Shown piece by piece: positions 1 to 6,384 of a stretch of 8,076 nucleotides of DNA (its first letter is position 1; each line of letters begins with the position of its first letter). Made by a program: the position numbers and the translations under genes. The stretch comes from Thermococci archaeon (GTDB lineage Archaea > Methanobacteriota_B > Thermococci > Methanofastidiosales > B48-G16), in NCBI GenBank assembly GCA_003660605.1, contig QMUN01000026.1:1-8076 (forward strand), in the 5' to 3' direction. The notes beneath the pieces were generated by a model. The model was not told where the DNA came from and searched no databases. It saw only the letters and a list, made by a program, of their open reading frames with translations.

Positions 1-155
1 CCCGTTATTATCCCATTTTTCATCGTATCTAAAAAAGTATAGAAAAATATAGAGGCCATAATGCATGATAAAAAGATCAGGAAATATACATTTATACCGT
101 AAATACCTGATAGAATCTCTCTTTTTGTCAATACTTTAAGAATTCTTTTATTCAT
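1..155 (-). CDS. ABC-2 type transporter permease, N-terminal part (runs off left edge)
   Basis: This reading frame opens at an ATG at 153-155 and stays open for 51 codons to the window edge. The product starts MNKRILKVLTKREI, followed by a hydrophobic stretch (about residues 19-42, GIYGINVYFLIFLSCIMA and on). A short basic amphipathic N-terminus leading into a first membrane helix is typical of ABC-2 permeases. The start overlaps the stop of the upstream ATPase gene by 8 bp (ATGAATAA) and sits 4 nt after a near-perfect Shine-Dalgarno GAGGGTGATC, so translational coupling is likely. By context it is the membrane subunit that pairs with the ATPase encoded at 148-1047. Too little of the protein is visible to name a substrate, and assignment to the ABC-2 family rests mainly on the ATPase partner. 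Confidence 0.75.
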   Translation of the reverse strand, partial: MNKRILKVLTKREILSGIYGINVYFLIFLSCIMASIFFYTFLDTMKNGIIT

Positions 156-1047
156 TCTCGATCACCCTCAAGAATGCATCCTCCAAACTGACGCTTTCTT
201 CGTGCATTCCAATTATAACTCCTCCAGACTCTGTTATAATCTCAGATATTTCCTTCCTTTTATCTTCCTCTGTCGTTATCTGAATTATGTTCTCCTCTAT
301 AGATATATCCTGTACGAAACTCAGTTTTTTCAGGGTATCAGCAATCTTTTTCGTTATCTTATAAAGTTCGATATATACTCTTCTCCCACCAGAAACCTTT
401 CTTTTCAGTTCATCCATCTTTCCTTCAAAAACAAGTTTTCCCTTGTCAATTATACCAACATTATCACATACTTTTTCTATCTCTGTTAATATGTGAGAGG
501 AGATAAATATTGTTTTTCCTTTCTTTTTTTCTGTCAGAATAAGATCTCTTACCTCTTTCACACCCTTGGGATCGAGACCGTAAGCAGGTTCATCCAGAAT
601 AAGGATATCAGGGTCATGAAGGACAGCCCTCGCAACGCTTATTTTTTGTCTCATCCCCTTAGAGTACTCTTTTAAAAGTTTGTTCTTGACATCTGAAAGT
701 CTCATATAATCTAAAATCTCGTTAACTCTATCTGAATCCACATCGTAAAGCTCAGCAAAAAAATTCAGGTACTCGTAAGCAGTCATATTGTTATAAAGAT
801 ATTGTTGTTCCGAAACAACACCTATTCTCTTTTTGATCTCTATTTCTCTTCTTATATCTTTATCAAAAACTTTTATTTCTCCATAAGTAGGACGCAAAAT
901 CCCAACAGCCATTAAAATAGTAGTCGTTTTTCCAGCACCATTAGGTCCCAAGAATCCAAAAGAATCTCCTTCCTCTATCTCCAGATTTAAATTATCGACA
1001 GCTGTGAATTTACCATATTTTTTGGTGACATCTTTCAGTGTTATCAT
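148..1047 (-). CDS. ABC transporter ATP-binding protein (ABC-2/CcmA type)
   Basis: This 299-residue cytoplasmic ATPase powers an ABC-2 type transporter. Visible motifs are Walker A GPNGAGKT (34-41), Q-loop glutamine around 81-82, a degenerate signature YSKGMRQK (128-135, the usual form in this subfamily in place of LSGGQ), Walker B DILILDEP (147-154), D-loop GLDP (157-160) and the H-loop histidine in SSHI (185). The last 80 residues form the C-terminal extension common in drug, antibiotic or sodium exporters of this class. The start is 23 bp after the dtxR stop. The closest SD-like GAGGG lies 15 nt upstream, which is too far to be convincing, whereas a TATA-like AAATATTTAA is about 28 nt upstream, so leaderless transcription from an internal promoter is possible. 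The partner permease overlaps its 3' end. Family motifs suggest export, but the substrate is unknown. Its position after feoAB-dtxR suggests, without proof, a link to metal homeostasis. Confidence 0.93.
   Translation of the reverse strand: MITLKDVTKKYGKFTAVDNLNLEIEEGDSFGFLGPNGAGKTTTILMAVGILRPTYGEIKVFDKDIRREIEIKKRIGVVSEQQYLYNNMTAYEYLNFFAELYDVDSDRVNEILDYMRLSDVKNKLLKEYSKGMRQKISVARAVLHDPDILILDEPAYGLDPKGVKEVRDLILTEKKKGKTIFISSHILTEIEKVCDNVGIIDKGKLVFEGKMDELKRKVSGGRRVYIELYKITKKIADTLKKLSFVQDISIEENIIQITTEEDKRKEISEIITESGGVIIGMHEESVSLEDAFLRVIENE
160..169 (-). promoter_or_regulatory. Shine-Dalgarno site for the ABC-2 permease
   Basis: On the minus strand the sequence is GAGGGTGATC, 4 nt before the ATG at 155. 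It is almost fully complementary to the 3' end of 16S rRNA (GATCACCTCC). It lies inside the last codons of the ATPase gene and fixes the permease start. Confidence 0.8.
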
Positions 1048-1070
1048 TGAGATTAGAATAATCCCTCAGT

Positions 1071-1080
1071 TTAAATATTT
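1071..1080 (-). promoter_or_regulatory. Possible internal TATA box before the ABC ATPase gene
   Basis: The minus strand reads AAATATTTAA at the very end of dtxR, centred about 28 nt before the ATG at 1047. That is the spacing of an archaeal TATA box serving a leaderless mRNA. AT-rich coding ends produce such matches by chance, so this is weak. Confidence 0.25.
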
Positions 1081-1484
1081 TTGCAGCACTCTCCTCTAGG
1101 TATTTTTTTACCATGGGGACATGTTTCCGGATGATTTAAGAATGTACAGATCTTGTTTACCGTCCCTTTGCTTATGTGCTCGCAGGCGCATGAGAGCTTT
1201 TCCATATCATCTTCTTCTATCCTAAGATATGCAAAAAGAGATTCAAGGATTCTGTGAGCTCTTATTACCATTTTTCCTCCCATTTCTCCTTTTTTTGTGA
1301 ATTTAATCCCTTCGTTCTTATTGTATGTTACTAACTTTTCTTCTTCAAGCTTTTTAAGTTTTTCAAGCACACTTGGAGGCTTTATGTTTAAATGATCTGC
1401 CAGATCTATTATCCTGATCTTCTGTCCTTTCTCTTCTAATACCCAGATAGCTTCCAGGTACTCTTCTGTATTTTCACTTACCAT
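1071..1484 (-). CDS. DtxR/MntR-family metal-dependent transcriptional repressor
   Basis: This 137-residue protein is a winged-helix repressor of the DtxR family. The DNA-binding domain covers about 1-65 (helix-turn-helix IIDLADHLNIKPPSVLEKLKKL, quoted in part: LADHLNIKPPSVLEKL). The metal-binding and dimerisation domain covers about 66-128 and ends in the family hallmark CPHGKKIP (122-129). Candidate ligands by alignment from memory are Glu8, Glu11, His77, Glu81, Cys99, Glu102 and His103 (CACEH). A cysteine at the position of DtxR Cys102 favours an iron sensor over MntR. There is no C-terminal SH3-like domain. The start overlaps the feoB stop by 7 bp (ATGGTAA) with SD AGGTGG 6 nt upstream. 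By inference it represses its own operon through the palindrome at 3536-3553. The manganese alternative cannot be excluded from sequence. Confidence 0.9.
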   Translation of the reverse strand: MVSENTEEYLEAIWVLEEKGQKIRIIDLADHLNIKPPSVLEKLKKLEEEKLVTYNKNEGIKFTKKGEMGGKMVIRAHRILESLFAYLRIEEDDMEKLSCACEHISKGTVNKICTFLNHPETCPHGKKIPRGECCKNI

Positions 1485-3319
1485 GCTATACCACCTATAA
1501 TTCTTGCAAATATTCCCAGAATCAATGCAACTACAAGCGTTGTACAGGTGATCAATAAAGTTCTTTTAACTCTGAACTCACTGATCATCGCTGCTATAGT
1601 TGCCAGGCATGGAATATAATACATTATAAAAACAGTAAATGTTAACATCTGAGCCTTTGATAGAACTTCTAAACTTCCCAAAGCTTGCATTAACATGAGC
1701 ATGGAGAGTTCTTTTCTCAGGATCCCGAAAATCAATGTAGTGCCGACAGCTATCGGAAGCCCGAGCAAAATAGTTATAGGAGATAAGAGATTATTTATAG
1801 TTTCAGCATATCCATAGTGTTCCAACAGAGATAACGTTACACTTCCCAGAATCAATATGGGCCAGGCGATTATAATAAATTCTCTTATTCTCAACCACGT
1901 CTTTAAAAGTATGCTTTTTAACGAAGGTATTTTTAAAGATGGTATCTCCAAAATCAATCCAGGACTCTCTTCCTTATAAATTTTAGACAATACAAATCCT
2001 AAAATACCTAAAAATATTATATTTGTCATATAAAGAAGAAAAGCTGTAAGAGGGCCAAGATAGAACGCTGCCAAACCAAATATAACAGCTGTCCTTGCAG
2101 AACACGGTACAAAGACACTCAAAAATCCAGCAATATATCTGTCCCTCTCAGATTCCAGGATCCTTGTTCCCATAATTGCAGGAACTGTGCATCCGTATCC
2201 AAGCATAAAGGGGATAAGAGCCTTCCCATGAAGCCCTATTTTGTGGAAAAGGCTGTCCATGAGGAAAGCTACTCTGGGAAGATACCCTGTGTCTTCCAGA
2301 AAAGCGAGACCTAAAAGAAGGGGAAAAAGATACGGAAGTACTATCCCTACTCCTCCCGCAAATCCCTGGATAATCCCCACTGTTATATTCTGCAAAAACG
2401 TATTTTCCATGACTATCTTAGATGCCAGATTGTCAAAATAATCCAGCAGAGGACCTTCAAAAATTCCTCCAACTTTAAAAACAAGATAGAACATACAGTA
2501 TAGAATTATAGCTAATAAAGGATATCCCATTTTTCCCATCAAAACTTTATCCAAATCAAAAAAAGATTTTTTAGGAGTTTCTATCTTGGCAATTTCCTCA
2601 AATATATTCATTGATAAAGCATGCCTCTCAGATGATATTACAAGATCGCATGGTCTTCCATGCTCTCTCTCAATAATTTCCTGATATCTTCTATAAGCTA
2701 TATCAACTTTGGATGTGAAGAATTCATCATCCTCCAAAATTTTGATAGCAGAAAGTCTTTTGGGCTCTTCTTTTATTTTTGGGATTAAAGTCTCGATCAC
2801 CTTTTCTATATCCCTGCTGTATTTTGGGATTTTAGGCTTTTTTTTCCACTCCAAAGCTACAGAAAAAAGTTCTCTGACTCCCGTACCTTTGTTCGCGATT
2901 GTGGTAACCACAGGCACACCAAAAACTTCCTCAAGTTTTTTTGTATCTATACTTATACCTTTTTTTTCAGCCTCGTCTATCATGTTCAGACAGATTACCA
3001 TAGGTACTTCTAATTCGCATAATTGAATTGTGAATTCGAGGCTTCTTGAGAGTATAGAGGCATCTATTACATTAATAACTACATCAGCTTCTTTTTTCAA
3101 AATATAGTTTCTGGCTTCAAGTTCCGCCAAATCTGAGGATGTTAGAGAGTATGTACCAGGAAGATCGACAACTTCAAACTCTTTTCCCATTTTAACCTTA
3201 CTTTTTGTATATTTAACAGTTTTTCCAGGAAAATTTGATGTTACAGTCTTATATCCAGCTACCTGATTAAAAATTGTAGATTTTCCAGAGTTTGGCTGGC
3301 CAGCTAAAGCAATAATCAT
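1478..3319 (-). CDS. feoB: Ferrous iron transport protein B (FeoB)
   Basis: FeoB is the membrane permease for Fe(II), with a cytoplasmic N-terminal G domain. In this 613-residue protein the G motifs are G1 GQPNSGKST (7-15), G2 within NFPGKTV (29-35, Thr34), G3 DLPG (52-55), G4 NMID (112-115) and a G5-like TIA (140-142). A helical spacer region follows (about 160-255). The membrane part starts near 265. It contains the conserved gate motifs GYGCTVPAIMGTR (374-386, Cys377) and VPCSART (404-410, Cys406), plus YYIPCLATIA (567-576, Cys571). About eight to ten helices are apparent. The length is at the low end for the family (often 650-770). There is no fused FeoA or FeoC domain. The start overlaps feoA by 4 bp (ATGA), with SD GAGGT 9 nt upstream. 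It is followed directly by a DtxR-type regulator, which supports iron as the substrate. Confidence 0.97.
   Translation of the reverse strand: MIIALAGQPNSGKSTIFNQVAGYKTVTSNFPGKTVKYTKSKVKMGKEFEVVDLPGTYSLTSSDLAELEARNYILKKEADVVINVIDASILSRSLEFTIQLCELEVPMVICLNMIDEAEKKGISIDTKKLEEVFGVPVVTTIANKGTGVRELFSVALEWKKKPKIPKYSRDIEKVIETLIPKIKEEPKRLSAIKILEDDEFFTSKVDIAYRRYQEIIEREHGRPCDLVISSERHALSMNIFEEIAKIETPKKSFFDLDKVLMGKMGYPLLAIILYCMFYLVFKVGGIFEGPLLDYFDNLASKIVMENTFLQNITVGIIQGFAGGVGIVLPYLFPLLLGLAFLEDTGYLPRVAFLMDSLFHKIGLHGKALIPFMLGYGCTVPAIMGTRILESERDRYIAGFLSVFVPCSARTAVIFGLAAFYLGPLTAFLLYMTNIIFLGILGFVLSKIYKEESPGLILEIPSLKIPSLKSILLKTWLRIREFIIIAWPILILGSVTLSLLEHYGYAETINNLLSPITILLGLPIAVGTTLIFGILRKELSMLMLMQALGSLEVLSKAQMLTFTVFIMYYIPCLATIAAMISEFRVKRTLLITCTTLVVALILGIFARIIGGIAW
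1491..1496 (-). promoter_or_regulatory. Shine-Dalgarno site for the dtxR-family gene
   Basis: The minus strand reads AGGTGG, 6 nt before the ATG at 1484, inside the last codons of feoB. It supports the 7-bp-overlap start. Confidence 0.7.
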
Positions 3320-3534
3320 TCTATCATTACCTCGATCTTGGCAGCCACTCCTCTCCCCAGTGCAATACTATTTCCGTTTATACTCAAAAGAATAGGACCA
3401 AAACTATTTTTTTCTACTATTCCAGATTCTCCCAGATGAATTCCTAGTTTCGTGAGCCGCATTCTCAATCCTTTGCCTCCCCTTAGGGAGACGATTCTTA
3501 TTTTGCTACCTTCCTTCGCTTGATCCAATCTCAT
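3316..3534 (-). CDS. feoA: Ferrous iron transport protein A (FeoA), SH3-like domain
   Basis: This 72-residue protein is a single SH3-like beta-barrel domain of the FeoA family, a cytoplasmic accessory of FeoB. The family pattern is visible in IRIVSLRGGKGLRMRLTKLG (12-31), followed by the LGESGIVEKN turn (34-43), SINGNSIALGRGVA (51-64) and a final KIEVMIE strand. It is the first gene of the iron operon. Between the operator palindrome and the ATG there is only a single base pair left over, with no SD sequence. The TATA box is centred 26 nt upstream, so the mRNA is probably leaderless and starts at or next to the ATG. It overlaps feoB by 4 bp, as expected for a co-translated pair. Confidence 0.95.
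   Translation of the reverse strand: MRLDQAKEGSKIRIVSLRGGKGLRMRLTKLGIHLGESGIVEKNSFGPILLSINGNSIALGRGVAAKIEVMIE
3329..3333 (-). promoter_or_regulatory. Shine-Dalgarno site for feoB
   Basis: The minus strand reads GAGGT, 9 nt before the feoB ATG at 3319, inside the last codons of feoA. It supports the start chosen from the 4-bp overlap and the G1 motif close to the N-terminus. Confidence 0.6.
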
Positions 3535-3535
3535 G

Positions 3536-3553
3536 AATTAGGTATGCCTAATT
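3536..3553 (-). promoter_or_regulatory. Probable DtxR/IdeR-type operator of the feo operon
   Basis: The minus strand reads AATTAGGCATACCTAATT, an 18-bp palindrome with perfect 7-bp arms and a 4-bp centre. The TTAGG and CCTAA half-sites are those of DtxR/IdeR iron boxes, but the spacing here is shorter than in the classical 19-bp box. It fills the space between the TATA box and the feoA ATG, so a bound repressor would cover the transcription start. The regulator is encoded two genes downstream in the same operon. Confidence 0.8.
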
Positions 3554-3555
3554 AG

Positions 3556-3564
3556 TTTATAAAG
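3556..3564 (-). promoter_or_regulatory. TATA box of the feo operon promoter
   Basis: The minus strand reads CTTTATAAA, preceded by the A-rich ACCAAAAC, which could serve as the TFB recognition element. Its centre is about 26 nt from the A of the feoA ATG, the normal archaeal TATA-to-start distance, so the transcript is probably leaderless. Confidence 0.75.
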
Positions 3565-3583
3565 GTTTTGGTTGATATAGAAG

Positions 3584-3937
3584 TTACAATTGTCTTATCA
3601 TCTCTTTAAGTCTCTCTAAAGCTTCTCCATAATCTTTACTTCCTTTTGCCCATTCATTAAGTCTATCGCAGGGGAAATCCCTACATTCATAGCAAAACTC
3701 TAAACCCTTCTCGTCAACGCAGCATTTGAGTATCCAGCAGTCCGGTGACCAGTGTTTTGTCCTATCACCCTTACACCCTGAACAGCGAATATCTTCAAGT
3801 TTTACATCTTCTCCTCTTTCTTTTTTAAACCAGTCTACGATCTGCTTTGCTATTTTAGGATCGTTAGATGCCTGCAAAATATCACATTCATAACATTTCA
3901 AACCACAAACTGCAATCATTTTATCCTTTTTATTCAT
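3584..3937 (-). CDS. Cysteine-rich DUF3795-type protein
   Basis: This small cytoplasmic protein of 117 residues has 11 cysteines and no membrane segment or signal peptide. They are grouped as CGLKCYEC (11-18), RCSGC (51-55), CWILKCC (67-73) and FCYECRDFPC (81-90). The CGLxCxxC opening and the later CxxCxxxPC cluster are the pattern I associate with the DUF3795 family, whose function is not established. The clusters suggest zinc or an iron-sulfur centre. The start at 3937 has GAGG only 3 nt upstream, and an in-frame ATG at 3919 (residue 7) just before the conserved part is a possible alternative. The gene follows the propeller membrane protein by about 20 bp and ends 20 bp before the feo TATA box, so it is more likely the last gene of the upstream unit than part of the iron operon. 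A TATA-like TATTTAAA (3958-3965) could give it its own promoter. Confidence 0.8.
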   Translation of the reverse strand: MNKKDKMIAVCGLKCYECDILQASNDPKIAKQIVDWFKKERGEDVKLEDIRCSGCKGDRTKHWSPDCWILKCCVDEKGLEFCYECRDFPCDRLNEWAKGSKDYGEALERLKEMIRQL

Positions 3938-3958
3938 AATCCTCTTCTACATTGTTTT

Positions 3959-5434
3959 TTAAATACTTTTTTCAAAGTACCGCATTATAAAAATACAAAC
4001 AATCGCACTGAAAAAACCATACCCCAATCCAACGCCCATGCCATTTACCATATAGTTTACCGCTTCCGATCCTGGATACGATGGAATAAGATAAAATACC
4101 CAGTGATAAAATGCCAATATCTGCGATACAACTATTCCAATGATCGCACAAGAACCCACAGCTATCACCATCCCCCAGAGCTCACCTTTGCTTTTTGCTG
4201 ATACATACCCTCCAAAAAATCCTATACATCCGCTCATTATAAAGTACTGACCATGGAATCCTGTATATTTCAAACCGATCAATGCCGATATTATGCCGAG
4301 AATAACTCCAAATTTTATCTCTTTCTTTTCAGGTGAAATATGAAATCTCAATACCAAAATTATAATAAACTGCAGAATCAGGAAGGGAAGGAAGATACCC
4401 CAGTATTTTCTGTCTCCAGGGAAAAAGCTTCTCAACTGAGAAAAGTAATATCCCCTGTCTTCTCCTATGGCAAGGAGATAATCCCCTCTATCATTTGTAA
4501 AAATTTCTAAAACATTGGGGATATCTGTTGATTTCCATGTTAATTTATTTTTTGAATAAGAATACAGTGTATTTTCTGAAAATTTATAAAGATAATTTCC
4601 GTGAGTTGGAATATACTCCCCTTCATTTTCGTATGTAAGGTTTCCAGAGAGATCGTATATTTTTATGCCCGTACCGTCTTGAAGAACAATGCTATTATCA
4701 TAATCACAAAATGAAACTTCTTTCCCTGAAGCTGGAACTCTCCATTTTTCTTCGTCTTCTTCATAGTATATAAGCTCATCCTCAGTTAAAACGATAAGTT
4801 TTCTTCCATTCCAGTTTAGATCAAGAGATATAGGCTGAATATTATAAGTTTTATAAGGTGGATTTTCATGATTTTCATATCCCGTTAAATAATTATTAGA
4901 ATCTTTGAAAAGATAGAGACGATCTGCACCAAGAACGATCTTGTCCCCAGCATTATCCATATCGCATACTCCTTTAACAGGAAAGTTCCACATGAGATCA
5001 CCTGATCGTTTATATACCGTTAATCCTTCATCACTTACAACCACCATATTGGTCAGGACGAGGGTCTGTTTGAAGTATCTTCCTATCCCTACTATCTGAG
5101 AATTTTTCAAGGCATGTTTCCATTTCAATGTGCGAAAAAAACAGTAGAGAGTGTCCTCTGTACTCGCAAGAATAAATGTATTATTCATCTCTGCATATAT
5201 ACTTTTAATTTCGCTTTCTACATTGTAATTCTGTCCATTCGAAACTATTTCTCCGTTGTCTGTACCATAAATAAAACTTCCATATTCATTCATATACAAA
5301 GAAGAAACATTCTCCAAAAGAATAACTTGAGGCTTATTTATATCTGCAGTCTGAGAAATGCAATAAAAAATTGCTATATCGCAAATAAAAAATATAATAA
5401 ATAAAGTAGATAAAGATTTCAATAAAGATGGCAT
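3959..5434 (-). CDS. Membrane-anchored beta-propeller-like protein with C-terminal helix bundle
   Basis: I do not recognise this 491-residue protein by name. It has an N-terminal hydrophobic anchor (about 8-27), then some 300 residues of short beta-type repeats, then five predicted membrane helices (about 344-363, 374-389, 396-412, 419-442, 463-484). The repeats recur every 32-47 residues with an aromatic pattern ending in W plus a charged residue, for example LYCFFRTLKWKHAL (96-109), LTVYKRSGDLMWNFPV (138-153), LIYYEEDEEKWRVP (221-234), IKIYDLSGNLTYEN (257-270) and LYSYSKNKLTWKS (289-301). This resembles the blades of WD40- or PQQ-type propellers, about seven or eight in total. With the anchor, the propeller is probably outside the cell. 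The start overlaps the dppF stop by 16 bp, and an AGGTGAT SD lies 14 nt upstream (a long spacing). No catalytic motif is visible. Co-transcription with the peptide importer is likely, but a role in peptide uptake is only inference. Confidence 0.75.
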   Translation of the reverse strand: MPSLLKSLSTLFIIFFICDIAIFYCISQTADINKPQVILLENVSSLYMNEYGSFIYGTDNGEIVSNGQNYNVESEIKSIYAEMNNTFILASTEDTLYCFFRTLKWKHALKNSQIVGIGRYFKQTLVLTNMVVVSDEGLTVYKRSGDLMWNFPVKGVCDMDNAGDKIVLGADRLYLFKDSNNYLTGYENHENPPYKTYNIQPISLDLNWNGRKLIVLTEDELIYYEEDEEKWRVPASGKEVSFCDYDNSIVLQDGTGIKIYDLSGNLTYENEGEYIPTHGNYLYKFSENTLYSYSKNKLTWKSTDIPNVLEIFTNDRGDYLLAIGEDRGYYFSQLRSFFPGDRKYWGIFLPFLILQFIIILVLRFHISPEKKEIKFGVILGIISALIGLKYTGFHGQYFIMSGCIGFFGGYVSAKSKGELWGMVIAVGSCAIIGIVVSQILAFYHWVFYLIPSYPGSEAVNYMVNGMGVGLGYGFFSAIVCIFIMRYFEKSI

Positions 5435-6384
5435 GCTACTAATCTTCCATCACCTACTTTTTTCAATTCTGGTTCCTCTTTGCTGCATATTTCCTTTGCT
5501 TCTGGGCATCTTGGATGGAATCTGCATCCTGAGGGAGGATTTGCGGGACTTGGCACATCTCCTTTCAGTACCGCCCTCATCACTTTGTAATCAGGATCTG
5601 CAACGGGAATGGCAGAAAGCAAAGCTTGTGTATATGGATGAAGAGGCTCCTCGAATAAAGACTCTGTTTCTGATGTTTCTACAAGTTTGCCAACATACAT
5701 GACACCGATGTTATCAGCCATGTGTTTTGCAACACTGAGGTCATGCGTGATGAAGAGGTATGAAAGATCGAGCTTTTCCTGAAGATCCTGGAAAAGATTC
5801 AAGATCTTTGCCTGAACAGAAACATCCAAAGCAGAAGTAGGCTCATCTAAGACTATAAACTTCGGATTCAGAGCTATTGCTCTTGCAACAGCTATCCTCT
5901 GCCTCTGACCCCCTGAAAATTCGTGAGGATACCTGTATAGGTGTTCTTTCTTTAATCCTACCAGTTCCAGGAGTTCCAATACTTTTTTAACTAGTTCCTC
6001 TCCCTTAATCTTTGTAAAGTTAGTGAAAGGTTCGCCTATGATATTTTTTACTGTGAATCTGGGATCCAACGAAGAATTTGGGTCTTGAAAAACTATCTGC
6101 ATATTTTTTCTCATTTCTCGCATCTTTTTACCTTTTATCTCGGCCAAATTTTTATCTTCAAAGAGTATCCTGCCATCATCAGGTTCCAATAATTTGAGAA
6201 TAGTTCTCCCAAAGGTAGTTTTTCCGCATCCAGACTCTCCCACAAGAGCAACACAGCTACCTTTCTTTATTTTCAATGTGACATCATCAACAGCCTTTAC
6301 ATAACCCACAATCTTTGAGAACAATCCTCCTTTAATCGGAAAGTACTTTTTAACATTCTCCGCTTCCATAATGTACTTAGACAT
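5419..6384 (-). CDS. dppF: Dipeptide/oligopeptide ABC transporter ATP-binding protein (DppF/OppF type)
   Basis: This is the second ATPase of the peptide importer, 321 residues and full length for the family. Motifs are Walker A GESGCGKTT (49-57), Q-loop Gln100, signature FSGGQRQR (156-163), Walker B FIVLDEP (176-182), D-loop SALD (184-187) and H-loop His214 (ITHDL). The N-terminal VKKYFPIKGGLFSKIVGYVKA (partly quoted here) with the FPI motif is typical of the F subunit. The C-terminal oligopeptide domain carries four cysteines (Cys287, Cys293, Cys300, Cys318, in GCRFHPRC, EIC and VACHL). In at least one mycobacterial Opp system this domain is known to bind an iron-sulfur cluster. The ATG abuts the dppD stop directly (TAA then ATG), with SD GGGTGA 5 nt upstream. 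The 3' end overlaps the propeller gene. Confidence 0.96.
   Translation of the reverse strand: MSKYIMEAENVKKYFPIKGGLFSKIVGYVKAVDDVTLKIKKGSCVALVGESGCGKTTFGRTILKLLEPDDGRILFEDKNLAEIKGKKMREMRKNMQIVFQDPNSSLDPRFTVKNIIGEPFTNFTKIKGEELVKKVLELLELVGLKKEHLYRYPHEFSGGQRQRIAVARAIALNPKFIVLDEPTSALDVSVQAKILNLFQDLQEKLDLSYLFITHDLSVAKHMADNIGVMYVGKLVETSETESLFEEPLHPYTQALLSAIPVADPDYKVMRAVLKGDVPSPANPPSGCRFHPRCPEAKEICSKEEPELKKVGDGRLVACHLY

Noticed and set aside
1071..1484. Naming the regulator mntR or ideR.
   Set aside because: The cysteine ligand and feo context favour iron, but metal preference in this family cannot be settled from sequence alone, so no symbol was given.
1916..1945. A 15-bp near-tandem repeat in feoB (13 of 15 identical) encoding IPSLK-IPSLK.
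   Set aside because: FeoB proteins commonly have an ELPxYxLPxL-type motif at this place, so the similarity reflects the family motif and not a recent duplication.
3565..3583. A terminator between the DUF3795-type gene and the feo promoter.
   Set aside because: There is no T-rich tract or stable hairpin on the minus strand in this short stretch. Read-through into feo is possible, but no terminator can be supported.
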